In this document: positions 7,933 through 16,097 of the stretch, one piece after another
How the letters are laid out: each line of letters starts with the position of its first letter
Numbering within the stretch: the stretch's first letter is position 1
NCBI GenBank assembly: GCA_039201605.1
Contig: JBCCRO010000019.1
Coordinates: 35,155-99,154, forward strand
DNA length: 64,000 nt
Direction: 5' to 3'
DNA from: CADEDH01 sp039201605
Lineage (GTDB): Bacteria > Actinomycetota > Acidimicrobiia > Acidimicrobiales > SZUA-35
Program-made: the position numbers and the translations under genes
The notes under the pieces: model-generated
Database searches by the model: none
Seen by the model: the letters and a program-made list of their open reading frames with translations, nothing else
What the model was told of the DNA's origin: nothing

Positions 7933-9369
7933 TCAGTAGGCGCCGCGGCTGGCGACGACGGCCGGGATGGTGCGGGCCAGGATCGACACGTCGACCACGA
8001 GCGACCAGTTGTCGACGTAGTACAGGTCGAGGCGGGTGTATTCCTCGAACGTGGTCGAGCTCCGACCCGAGACCTGCCACATCCCCGTGATCCCCGGCTT
8101 CACCCGAAGCCGACCGTAGAGATCCTCGGTCCACTCCTTCATCTCGGACTGGAGTGCGGGGCGGGGTCCGACCAGGCTCATCTCGCCCCGGACGACGTTC
8201 CACAACTGGGGAAGCTCGTCGAGGGAGGTCTTGCGAAGGAAGTTGCCGATGCGGGTGACCCGCGGATCCTCCTTCATCTTGAACAGCGGCCCGGCGCCCT
8301 CGTTCTCCGCCGCCAGCTTCTCCAGCAGGGCCTCGGCGTCGACCACCATCGTGCGGAACTTCAGCACCTTGAACAGCTCGCCGTCCTGGCCGACCCGCTC
8401 CTGGCGGAAGAGCACCGGTCCGGTCGAGCCGACCTTGATGGCGATCGCCAGGGCCGTGAACAACGGCGCCAGGAACACCAGCGCCGTACCGGCCACCGCC
8501 AGATCGAACGCCCGCTTGGCCAGCGCCCGCCAGCCCTGACGCAGCCGGGGCTCGATGTAGACCACGGGATAGCGGCCCAGGGGGCGAACGGTGAGGCGGT
8601 CGAAGGAGATGTCGGCCAGCGTCGAGGAGAGCTCGACATGGATCCCGGCCTCGATCAGATCGCGGATGAGTCGGTTCGACCCGTCGACGTCGATGGCGGT
8701 GGCCGACACGATCACGCCGTAGGCGTCGTTCTGGCGGGCGGCGGCGAGCACATGGGTGGTGAGGCGCCGGGGCTCGGCGAAGGTGCGGGGGTCGATGGCC
8801 CCCACCACCTCGTAGCCCAGCTCCGGCTCGTCGGCGAACATCTCGGCGAACTGGGCGCTCTCGTGGTTGTCGCCGATGAGCAGGACCCGCCGCGACATCT
8901 GGCCTGCGCTGCGCTTGGCGTCGAAGTGTCGGCGGATCAGCTCACGGCCCAACGACAGCAGCACCACCGTGGTCAGGGCGGCGAGGCCGAGCCACAGGCG
9001 ATCGACGTGGAGATCGGCGACGAAGTTGGTGAGCGCCACGGTGACGGCGGTGCGGGCGCCGGCGTTGACGATGCGGCGGATCTCGTCGCTGCGTCGGGTG
9101 ATGAACCGGGCCCGGTACAGGCGAGCCCGATGCAGCCACACGACGTAGGCGACCGCCATCACCGCCACGGCGGCCACCCCGTCGGGCCCGGGCGAGCGCA
9201 CGCCGGTGGCCAGAGCGAGGCCGCCGGCGATGGCGACGCCGTCGGCGGCGAACGTCTTGGTCCGTCCCGACCAGACGGCGGGGCGGAGCCGGCGCCTCGG
9301 GTTCCCGGTCGCCGTCTTGCTGTTGGTTTCGACAGCCACCACCGCGGGGGACCCTCTCGCCTGCTTCAC
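7933..9369 (-). CDS. Polyprenyl-phosphate sugar-1-phosphate transferase (exopolysaccharide initiating enzyme, WcaJ/WbaP-like)
   Basis: About 478 residues from GTG 9369; the frame stays open to 9459, so the start is uncertain. The N-terminal ~120 residues hold four or five hydrophobic helices. A soluble Rossmann-like middle domain follows (VLLIGDNHESAQFAEMF, as in CoA-binding-type domains). The C-terminal ~190 residues are the bacterial sugar transferase: KRAFDLAVAG membrane re-entrant helix, FRQERVGQDGELFKVLKFRTM, TSLDELPQLWNV, GPRPALQSEM and KPGITGMWQVSGRS. The enzyme moves a sugar phosphate from a UDP-sugar to undecaprenyl phosphate at the inner membrane. No other polysaccharide genes are in the window, so the sugar cannot be inferred. 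Confidence 0.88.
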   Translation of the reverse strand: MKQARGSPAVVAVETNSKTATGNPRRRLRPAVWSGRTKTFAADGVAIAGGLALATGVRSPGPDGVAAVAVMAVAYVVWLHRARLYRARFITRRSDEIRRIVNAGARTAVTVALTNFVADLHVDRLWLGLAALTTVVLLSLGRELIRRHFDAKRSAGQMSRRVLLIGDNHESAQFAEMFADEPELGYEVVGAIDPRTFAEPRRLTTHVLAAARQNDAYGVIVSATAIDVDGSNRLIRDLIEAGIHVELSSTLADISFDRLTVRPLGRYPVVYIEPRLRQGWRALAKRAFDLAVAGTALVFLAPLFTALAIAIKVGSTGPVLFRQERVGQDGELFKVLKFRTMVVDAEALLEKLAAENEGAGPLFKMKEDPRVTRIGNFLRKTSLDELPQLWNVVRGEMSLVGPRPALQSEMKEWTEDLYGRLRVKPGITGMWQVSGRSSTTFEEYTRLDLYYVDNWSLVVDVSILARTIPAVVASRGAY

Positions 9370-9472
9370 CTGGAGGCGTACGTCGCCTCCGTCGCAGAAG
9401 AGATCGGGCCGGGTGGCGGCCTGCTTTAGCGCGGTTGCCGATGGGCGCCCGGCGCCCATCGGCGGTGCCCGG

Positions 9473-10900
9473 CTACCAGTTGACCAGGGCGTCCACCAGG
9501 AGCCGCACGCCGAAGCCGGTGGCGCCCTTGTTGAGCAGACCCTTGTCGGCGTCGGTCATGGCCGCCATGCCGAGGTCGATGTGGGCCCACGGCGTATCGT
9601 CGACGAACTCCCGGAGGAACAGGCCGGCGACCAGGGCGCCGCCGTAGGGGCCGGCTCCGATGTTCTTCAGGTCGGCCACCTGGGAGTCGAGCTGCGGTCG
9701 GTACTCGGGCGGCAGCGGCAGCCGCCACACCTTCTCCCCCGTCCGGCCCGAGGCGGTCTCCAGCCGGTCGACCAGGTCGTCGTCGGTGGCCATCAGGGCG
9801 GCGATGCTCATACCGAGGGCGGCCGAGGCCGAGCCGGTCAGCGTGGCGATGTCGATGATCGCATCGGGCTTCGACTCGGTGGCCAGCGACAGGGCGTCGG
9901 CCAACACCAGGCGGCCCTCGGCGTCGGTGTTGAGCACCTCGACCGTCTTGCCGTTGCGGGCCCGGAACACGTCGCCCGGGCGCTGGGCGGAGCCACCGGT
10001 CATGTTGTCGGTGAGCGGGATGTAGCCGTCGACGGCCACCTTGGCCCCGGCGGCCGACAGGGCGGTCATGGTGGCCAGCACGTTGGCCCCGCCCGACATG
10101 TCGACCTTCATCGTCATCATGCCGGCGGCGGTCTTGAGCGACAGGCCGCCGGAGTCGAAGGTGATGCCCTTGCCGACGAGCGCCACCTTGCCCGTGGCCT
10201 TACCCGACGGGCGATACTCCAGCTTCAGGAAGATCGGCGGCTCCTCGGAGCCCTGGTTGACGGCGAGCACGCCGCCCAGCTTTTCCCTGGTGATGCGGCG
10301 CTTGTCCCAGGCGGTGACCTTGAGGCCGGTCTCGGCCGCCACCTCCTTGGCCTTGGCGGCGAACGCCGTCGGCGTCAGGCTGCCGCCCGGCTCGTTGGCC
10401 AGGTCGCGGGCGAGGGCAACGGCTTCGGCCACGGCGGCGGCCTTGTCGACGGCGGCCTTGGCCCCTCGGCCCTTGACCACCACGCTCACCCGCTCCAGCT
10501 TGCCCTTGGGCTTCTTGTACTGGGCGAACCGATAGCTGGCGAGACGGAAACCCTCGACGGCGGCGGCGATCGCCTCGTCGCGGTCGTCCTCGCCGAGCGA
10601 GGCGCCCAGCGTGGTGGCGACCCAGGTCTGGGTGCTGGTCTGGCGGGCCACGGCGGCGGCCGCGGTGCGGATGACGTTGGGCCCGACATCGGCCCGGGGA
10701 CCGATCCCCACGAGGACCTCGCTGCGCCCACCGTCGGTGGCGTGGAGCACGAGCGTCTGACCCGGCTTGCCCTCGAAGCCCTGGCGCTCGGCCAGTCCCT
10801 TGAGCTTTGCGCCCAGCTCGTCGAGCTCGTCGGCGGCGACCGGCCGATCGACGGCGGTGGCGTTGCGGGGCACGGATGTTGCGGCACTGAACGTAGGCAT
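9473..10900 (-). CDS. pepA: Leucyl aminopeptidase (M17, PepA/PepB)
   Basis: 475 residues, the usual family size. Metal and catalytic residues are visible: Lys244, Asp249 and Lys256 in GKGITFDSGGLSLK, Asp267, and Asp326/Glu328 in NTDAEGRL (324-331). These cytosolic two-metal hexamers release N-terminal amino acids. In M. tuberculosis the orthologue (pepB) sits two genes from dlaT; here it is 7 kb from the E2 gene, with NHEJ and other genes between. Leaderless box TAGGCT lies 8 nt before ATG 10900. Confidence 0.93.
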   Translation of the reverse strand: MPTFSAATSVPRNATAVDRPVAADELDELGAKLKGLAERQGFEGKPGQTLVLHATDGGRSEVLVGIGPRADVGPNVIRTAAAAVARQTSTQTWVATTLGASLGEDDRDEAIAAAVEGFRLASYRFAQYKKPKGKLERVSVVVKGRGAKAAVDKAAAVAEAVALARDLANEPGGSLTPTAFAAKAKEVAAETGLKVTAWDKRRITREKLGGVLAVNQGSEEPPIFLKLEYRPSGKATGKVALVGKGITFDSGGLSLKTAAGMMTMKVDMSGGANVLATMTALSAAGAKVAVDGYIPLTDNMTGGSAQRPGDVFRARNGKTVEVLNTDAEGRLVLADALSLATESKPDAIIDIATLTGSASAALGMSIAALMATDDDLVDRLETASGRTGEKVWRLPLPPEYRPQLDSQVADLKNIGAGPYGGALVAGLFLREFVDDTPWAHIDLGMAAMTDADKGLLNKGATGFGVRLLVDALVNW

Positions 10901-10908
10901 GGCGGATC

Positions 10909-10914
10909 AGCCTA
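10909..10914 (-). promoter_or_regulatory. Leaderless -10 box for pepA
   Basis: TAGGCT with an 8-nt spacer to ATG 10900. Confidence 0.5.
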
Positions 10915-11031
10915 TTCGGCGCCGCCGCTCGCCACTGCGCCGTGCGGCCAGAGAAACGGACAATCGACCGACCATCGGTCGGCGGTGTCGGCCCTGGTCA
11001 CCCGCCGGTCCGTCGGGCGTCGGCCCGGTGG

Positions 11032-11940
11032 TCAATCGCCGGGGAGGGTCTGGCCCAGCTCGACCACAGGTGCGAACAGGTCACCCCGATCGGCGACCCG
11101 GGCCAACACGTCATCGGAGGTGAACACCAACCCGGCGCCCTCGGCCCCCGCCGCCACCTCGTCCCAGTCGAGCGGGGTCGACACGGTGGGACGGGGCCGG
11201 GCCCGGAGCGAATAGGGAGCGATCGTCGTCTTGTGACGCGAGTTCTGCGACCAGTCGACGAACACCTTGCCGGCCCGATGCGCCTTGTTCATCTCGACCA
11301 GCACCTCGCCGGGGTGGCGACGGGCCAGGAGCTGCCCGACGGCGAGGGCGAAGTCGGCGGCGTGCCGGTGTTCGTGGGGCCGGTTGAGGGGGACGTAGAT
11401 CTGCAGGCCCTTGTTGCCCGAGGTCTTGGGGAAGGCCTCGAGGTCGACGGCGGCCAGCACCTCCCGCATCGAGACGGCGATCCGGCAGCACTCGGCCATC
11501 GCCGCCGGCGGACCGGGGTCGAGATCGAACACGAGGATGGTCGGGCTCTCCAGGTCGTCGGCCAGGGCCATCGGCGCATGGAGTTCGATGGCGGCCATGT
11601 TGGCCGTCCACACCAGGGCCGCCGGCTCGTCGAGGCGGCAGTAGTTGATGTCGCCGTCCCGGTCGCCCGGCCCCAGCGACACGCCCAGCCACTCGGGCCG
11701 GTGGTCGGGGCACCGCTTGTTGAAGAACGACGGGCCGTCCACGCCGTCGGGCCAGCGCCGGAGCGTCATGCACCGTCCGGTCACGTGCGGCACCATCACC
11801 TCGGCGATACGGGCGTAGTAGTCGATGACCTGGGCCTTGGTGAAGCCGACCTCCGGGTACATGACCTTGTCCAGGTTGGACAGGCTGAGCGGGCGGCCGG
11901 CGATGGTGCCCGCCACCCGCACCGGCTCATCGGTGGCCAT
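11032..11940 (-). CDS. ligD: LigD-type NHEJ polymerase/primase domain protein
   Basis: 302 residues matching the stand-alone polymerase domain of LigD (archaeo-eukaryotic primase fold). DLDP at 139-142 supplies two catalytic aspartates; other family landmarks are NLDKVMYPE (22-30), HAPMALADD (~121-129), KTSGNKGLQIYVPL (172-185) and FVDWSQN, where the third acidic residue sits. It fills short gaps at double-strand breaks, often adding ribonucleotides. It lies 25 bp downstream of ku and is presumably co-transcribed. No ATP-dependent ligase or phosphoesterase domain follows, so the ligase must be elsewhere. Confidence 0.9.
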   Translation of the reverse strand: MATDEPVRVAGTIAGRPLSLSNLDKVMYPEVGFTKAQVIDYYARIAEVMVPHVTGRCMTLRRWPDGVDGPSFFNKRCPDHRPEWLGVSLGPGDRDGDINYCRLDEPAALVWTANMAAIELHAPMALADDLESPTILVFDLDPGPPAAMAECCRIAVSMREVLAAVDLEAFPKTSGNKGLQIYVPLNRPHEHRHAADFALAVGQLLARRHPGEVLVEMNKAHRAGKVFVDWSQNSRHKTTIAPYSLRARPRPTVSTPLDWDEVAAGAEGAGLVFTSDDVLARVADRGDLFAPVVELGQTLPGD

Positions 11941-11965
11941 GGCGTCGCGCTGTCGGTGGCTCGGC

Positions 11966-12859
11966 CTAGGCCGACGCCGCCTCGGCGCCGAGGTCCTCGT
12001 CCTCCGTCGCCTCCTCGGCCGCCTTCTTTCCCTTGCCCTTCCCCTTGGCCTTCGAGCCCGCCGGGTGCGTCTTGCGGGCCTCCTTGGCCGACTTCACGCT
12101 GGCTTCGAGCGCGGCCAGCAGGTCGACGACGCCCTCGTCCTCCGCCGCAGCCGGAGCCGCCACCTCGCGCACCTCGCCCGCCGCCTTGGCCTCGAGCAGT
12201 TCGAGCACCTTCTGGCGGTAGGAGTCCTCGTAGCGGCCGGGCTCCCAATCGGCGGTGAGCGAATCGATCAGCTGACCGGCCATTGCCAGCTCGGCCTCGC
12301 TGGCGTCGAAGTCCTCCAACTCCTCCAGCCCGGGGATCTCGTCGGTGACCACCACCTCGTCGGCGTACACCATCGTCGACATCATCAGCACGCCGTCGAC
12401 AGGGCGGATCGCCACCAGGTACTGCTTGGTCCGCATGACGAAGCTGGCCACGGCCACCCGGTTGGCCTCGGCCATCGCCCGGGCCAGGAGGACGTAGCTC
12501 TTGCGGGCCAATTCGTCGGGAACGAGGTAGTAGGCGGCGTCGTAGAAGACGGGGTCGATGTCGGCCTCGTCGACGAAGTCGCTGATGTCGATCATGCGGG
12601 TGGCCTTGGGCGAGAGCGCGGCGAGCTCGTCGTCGGTCACCACGACATAGGAGTCCTTCGTCACCTCGTAGCCCTTGACGATCCGCTCGTAGGGCACCTC
12701 TTCGCCCTCGCCGTTGACCCGCTTCTGGCGGACGCGGGTGTTCGTCTCACTGTCGAGCTGGTTGAACCGGACCGACTTCCGGCTCACGGCCGAGTACAGC
12801 TTCACCGGCACCGACACCAGGCCGAAACTGATGGCTCCGCTCCAGATCGCTCGTGGCAT
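11966..12859 (-). CDS. ku: Non-homologous end-joining protein Ku
   Basis: 297 residues from ATG 12859, preceded by GAGGGA. The frame runs 27 codons further upstream, but the family N-terminus begins exactly here (MPRAIWSGAISFGLVSVPV). The Ku core spans ~1-250 (SKVNGEGEEVPYERIVKGYE-like region and DEADIDPVFYDAAYYLVP). The C-terminus, after ~250, is Lys/Ala-rich (GSKAKGKGKGKKAAEEATE), as in bacterial Ku tails that bind DNA. It forms a homodimer around DNA ends and recruits LigD. It heads a two-gene operon with the polymerase. Confidence 0.95.
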   Translation of the reverse strand: MPRAIWSGAISFGLVSVPVKLYSAVSRKSVRFNQLDSETNTRVRQKRVNGEGEEVPYERIVKGYEVTKDSYVVVTDDELAALSPKATRMIDISDFVDEADIDPVFYDAAYYLVPDELARKSYVLLARAMAEANRVAVASFVMRTKQYLVAIRPVDGVLMMSTMVYADEVVVTDEIPGLEELEDFDASEAELAMAGQLIDSLTADWEPGRYEDSYRQKVLELLEAKAAGEVREVAAPAAAEDEGVVDLLAALEASVKSAKEARKTHPAGSKAKGKGKGKKAAEEATEDEDLGAEAASA

Positions 12860-12989
12860 GGACGTCCCTCGCTCGCTTGTACCCGAGGGCCCAAGAGTAC
12901 CGGCCTCATCCACGGTGGGGAAGACTGCGCCCGGTCGCAACCCCGCAGCGTGGCCGACCCCGCCGAGCGGCGCTCGACGGGTGGGCGGC

Positions 12990-13751
12990 TCAGGCCAGTG
13001 AGGCCCGGGCCACCAGATCGATGCCGAAGGCGGTGAGGATCGACAGGTAGAGGAGCCCGGTGGCCGCCATCACGGCCGAGTACTCCTTCTCCCGGAGGGC
13101 GGCCAGGGTGGCGATGATCAGGCCGATGGTGGTCACCACGCACGCCCCCCAGAACCAGCCGAGCATGCCGGCGTAGCCGTCGTCGATGGCGCCGGTCCAC
13201 ACCGACACCATCCCGGTCGGGACCAGCAGGAGGATCACCTCCGGCAGCCACAGGGCCCCCGTCCACTTCGTCAGCTCCAGCAGCGGGGCCCGGCTGAGGC
13301 CGGGCTGCACCAGGTACCAGTGTCCGAGCAGCATGGCGTCGAACACCACGCCGAGGAAGGCGGCCCCGACGAGCATGCGGGCGACCGACAGCCACACCGG
13401 CTCGCCGGCGTTGACACCGGCCGCCACCAGCCCGACGAGGCCGATGGCGGGGGCCACCAGCTCGAGTCGCACGTCGTAGACCTGTATCCCCTCCCGTCCT
13501 CGGCGCACGAAGGCCAGCACCAGCAGCGCAGTCGAGACCAACCCGACGAACAGGGCGGCCAGATCGCGCAACGGCACGAAATCGAAGCGGGCGCCGACGG
13601 CGAAGGCCAGGAACGCCAGCACGGCGTAGATGCCGTGGATCAGCCAGTTGTAGCCGAGGCCGACGAGGCGATGACGGGCGGTGACCCAGTAGAAGAGGAG
13701 CCCGCCGGTCGCCCACTGGAGCAGCACCGACGAGGCGTCGAGGGAGATCAC
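12990..13751 (-). CDS. Multi-pass membrane protein, unknown function
   Basis: 253 residues from GTG 13751, with seven or eight hydrophobic helices almost end to end and short polar loops (WVTARHRLVGLGYNW, FVRRGREGIQVYDVRLE, LREKEYSAVMA). No transporter signature is recognisable. A mid-protein helix contains the hydrophilic stretch DAMLLGHWYLVQPGLSR, where a His within a membrane helix could be functional. It begins 12 bp after the M24 peptidase stop codon and is probably co-transcribed with it. Confidence 0.7.
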   Translation of the reverse strand: MISLDASSVLLQWATGGLLFYWVTARHRLVGLGYNWLIHGIYAVLAFLAFAVGARFDFVPLRDLAALFVGLVSTALLVLAFVRRGREGIQVYDVRLELVAPAIGLVGLVAAGVNAGEPVWLSVARMLVGAAFLGVVFDAMLLGHWYLVQPGLSRAPLLELTKWTGALWLPEVILLLVPTGMVSVWTGAIDDGYAGMLGWFWGACVVTTIGLIIATLAALREKEYSAVMAATGLLYLSILTAFGIDLVARASLA

Positions 13752-13763
13752 GGGGGTGTCGTC

Positions 13764-14870
13764 CTACCGATCGACGATGGCGAGGGCGTGGTCGACGGTG
13801 TTGAGGGCGCGAGGGCCCTCCTCGGTGGCGACCACGATGTCCTCGATGCGGGCGCCCCACCTGTCTGGGACGTAGAAGCCGGGCTCGATCGAGAAGGCGT
13901 TGCCCGCCGCCAGCGGCGCATCGTTGCCCTCGACCAGGTACGGGTCCTCGTGGGCCTCCACCCCGATGCCGTGGCCGAGGCGGTGGATGAACCACTGGTC
14001 GAGACCGGCGTCGGCCAACCGATCGCGGGCCACGCCGTCGATCTTGGCCGCCGCGGTGCCGACGGTGGCCGCCTCGACCCCGAGGCGCTGGGCCTCGAAC
14101 AGGGCGTCGTAGGCCTCGCTGAACTCGGCCGGGGGCTCGCCGGTGTAGACGCAACGGGTGATGTCGGAGCAGTACCCGGGCTCGCCGTGGGGCTCGGCCG
14201 TGGTTCCCCCGAAGTCGCACAACACGATCTCGCCCGCCTCGATGACCTTGTCGGAGGCGTGGTGGTGGGGGCTGGCGGCGTTGGCGCCGGAGGCGACGAT
14301 GGCGAAGTTCACCTTGGCGTGGCCCTCGGCCAGGATCCGTCGGGACAGCTCGGCCGAGACCTCGGCCTCGGTCCGCCCGATCAGGGGGATCTCACCGCTG
14401 CGGAGGGCGGTGGCGATGCGATCGACGCCCGAGGCGGCGGCTTGCAGCCGCTCCACCTCGGTCGGTTCCTTGATGGCCCGAAGCGGGCCGGTGAGCGTGC
14501 TGGCGGGGCGCCAGGTGGCATCGGGGACGGCGTGCTGCACGGCGACGAGGAAGCGGCTCCAGGTCTGGTCGCCGATGGCCAGATCGCGGGCGGGTCCGAC
14601 GAGATCGGCCACCACGGCGATCGGATCCTCGGACTCGCCCCAGCCCCGGACCCCGAACTCGGGCCGTTCGACCACCCGGGCCACCTCGAGGCCCGGCACC
14701 ACGAGCGTGGCCGGGGCGTCGACGGGTACGACGAGCATCGTCAACCGCTCCGACGGCATCGCCTCGTAGCCGACGAGCCACGGCAGATCGGCACCGACCG
14801 ACAGCAGCAGCGCCTCGGTGCCGGACGCTTCCATGGCCGCCCGCACCCGGGCCAGTCGTTGGGTGAACAT
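13764..14870 (-). CDS. M24 metallopeptidase (Xaa-Pro aminopeptidase/dipeptidase family)
   Basis: 368 residues from ATG 14870. This start is preferred over the 39-codon longer frame because a leaderless box sits 7 nt before it. The N-terminal ~130 residues are the creatinase-type domain. The pita-bread catalytic domain carries the two-metal ligands: Asp in LCDFGG, Asp in YCSDITR, His in HRLGHGIG, and Glu in FSIEPG and RIEDI. It is cytosolic; substrates should be short peptides with proline at position 2 or similar imides. A membrane protein of unknown role follows. Confidence 0.9.
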   Translation of the reverse strand: MFTQRLARVRAAMEASGTEALLLSVGADLPWLVGYEAMPSERLTMLVVPVDAPATLVVPGLEVARVVERPEFGVRGWGESEDPIAVVADLVGPARDLAIGDQTWSRFLVAVQHAVPDATWRPASTLTGPLRAIKEPTEVERLQAAASGVDRIATALRSGEIPLIGRTEAEVSAELSRRILAEGHAKVNFAIVASGANAASPHHHASDKVIEAGEIVLCDFGGTTAEPHGEPGYCSDITRCVYTGEPPAEFSEAYDALFEAQRLGVEAATVGTAAAKIDGVARDRLADAGLDQWFIHRLGHGIGVEAHEDPYLVEGNDAPLAAGNAFSIEPGFYVPDRWGARIEDIVVATEEGPRALNTVDHALAIVDR

Positions 14871-14877
14871 GGCGGTC

Positions 14878-14883
14878 AGGATA
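14878..14883 (-). promoter_or_regulatory. Leaderless -10 box for the M24 peptidase
   Basis: TATCCT with a 7-nt spacer to ATG 14870. A TTGATC lies ~20 nt further upstream, a long spacing for a -35. Confidence 0.5.
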
Positions 14884-15062
14884 GACGTGGGCCTCACCGC
14901 CTGGATCAATCGCCGCCCGCTCGACCGGCGATCCTGGGCCGATCGTCCGGGGCCCGCCACCGCAGCCGATCCGATCGACTCCTTCACCGCCGGGTGCCCA
15001 CGCCGATGGAGTGCGTGGACAACGGGTGCTTCGCACCTTCAGACACCCACGGCGGGAACGAA

Positions 15063-15791
15063 ATGACCACGGATGGACTTTTCCTCAGCCCTGCCTCGAC
15101 GCGCCAGGATGGCGCTGGGCAGGGATTCGGTGACCCCACAGGGGTCGCTTCGGCGACGATCGGCTACATCGTCGACCGGCTCCACAACCGACTGCGCCTC
15201 TTGCTCGGCACCTACGGCCTCAGCCGTCGGGAGATCCTGCGGGTCCAGGACGGCGTGGCCCGGCTGGCCCGGGACGGGATGGCGCCCACCGGCAACGACT
15301 TCTGGGCCTGGACGGCCCAGCCTCGGGCCCAGGTCCTGATCGATCGGGCGACCGAGGCGATCGAGGACGAGCTGTCGCTGCTGATCGCCGAGCTGGCCTT
15401 CGCCGCTCCGATGGTGGGATCGCGACCGCCCGGCGCCCCGGGCCGAGGCTCGGTGGGCGAGGTCGACCTCGCCGGTCGGGTCCTCCCCCTGCTGCCCCGC
15501 AGCACCGACCTCGACCAGCTCGGCTGGTGGTGGCAGCGGCGCCTACGTCGGGCGGCCCTGATCCGGGCGCTGCCCGCGCTTCTGGCCGGGACCACGGCCG
15601 ACATCGGCCTCACGATCTCCCGGGTGGAGATGCAGCTGCTCGATCAGGCGCCCTGGGTGCACGGCGACCGGCTGCTGTCGGCCTTCGAACTGGCCTACGC
15701 CGAGATCGAGCGTCTGGGGACGGCTCGGGTCCGCGAGGCCCAGGACCGCCTCCACCTGGCGGCGGGCGGACGACTGGCCCTTCGGCTCTGA
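15063..15791 (+). CDS. Hypothetical helical protein
   Basis: 242 residues from ATG 15063; ATG 15006 would add 19 residues. I do not recognise it. It is mostly alpha-helical and Arg/Leu/Ala-rich, with no signal peptide or membrane span. Notable parts are IVDRLHNRLRLLLGTYGLSR near the start, a flexible Pro/Gly region at ~112-128, and a Trp cluster in LDQLGWWWQRRLRR. It is transcribed away from the M24 gene. The gap 14884-15062 shows no further feature. Confidence 0.6.
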   Translation: MTTDGLFLSPASTRQDGAGQGFGDPTGVASATIGYIVDRLHNRLRLLLGTYGLSRREILRVQDGVARLARDGMAPTGNDFWAWTAQPRAQVLIDRATEAIEDELSLLIAELAFAAPMVGSRPPGAPGRGSVGEVDLAGRVLPLLPRSTDLDQLGWWWQRRLRRAALIRALPALLAGTTADIGLTISRVEMQLLDQAPWVHGDRLLSAFELAYAEIERLGTARVREAQDRLHLAAGGRLALRL

Positions 15792-15802
15792 GCGACGGCG
15801 GA

Positions 15803-15808
15803 TAGCCT
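15803..15808 (+). promoter_or_regulatory. Leaderless -10 box for the small membrane protein at 15816
   Basis: TAGCCT with a 7-nt spacer to GTG 15816. Confidence 0.45.
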
Positions 15809-15815
15809 GGGCGTT

Positions 15816-16073
15816 GTGCACCCGGTTTCGACGGCGTTGTTCATCCTTGGGTACGCCCTCGCCCTGCCCATCGCCTTCCGCATGAGCGCCGTGGTGGCGG
15901 GCCAGCACCGCGCCGCCCTCGCCGGCCACCAGATCGGCGTGGTCGTCGCCCTGCTCGGCTGGCTGCTGACCGGGCGGATCTGGATGGTGATCTTCCACGC
16001 CCTGTGGCTGCTCGTCAGCCGACTGTGGTTCATCTGGGGCGCAAGCCGCGCCTCGTCCCAGGCCGCGACCTGA
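15816..16073 (+). CDS. Small membrane protein
   Basis: 85 residues from GTG 15816, with two or three hydrophobic helices (STALFILGYALALPIAF, a middle helix around IGVVVALLGWLL, and a Trp-rich third segment) and a short polar tail. The Val-rich central helix is separated from the first by GQHRAALAGH. Function unknown. It is the last plus-strand gene before the minus-strand lipoate and PDH cluster, and it ends 24 bp from the LipA stop, so the two transcripts converge. Confidence 0.6.
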   Translation: MHPVSTALFILGYALALPIAFRMSAVVAGQHRAALAGHQIGVVVALLGWLLTGRIWMVIFHALWLLVSRLWFIWGASRASSQAAT

Positions 16074-16097
16074 CCGAGAGCCGGCCCGGCGTCGGTC

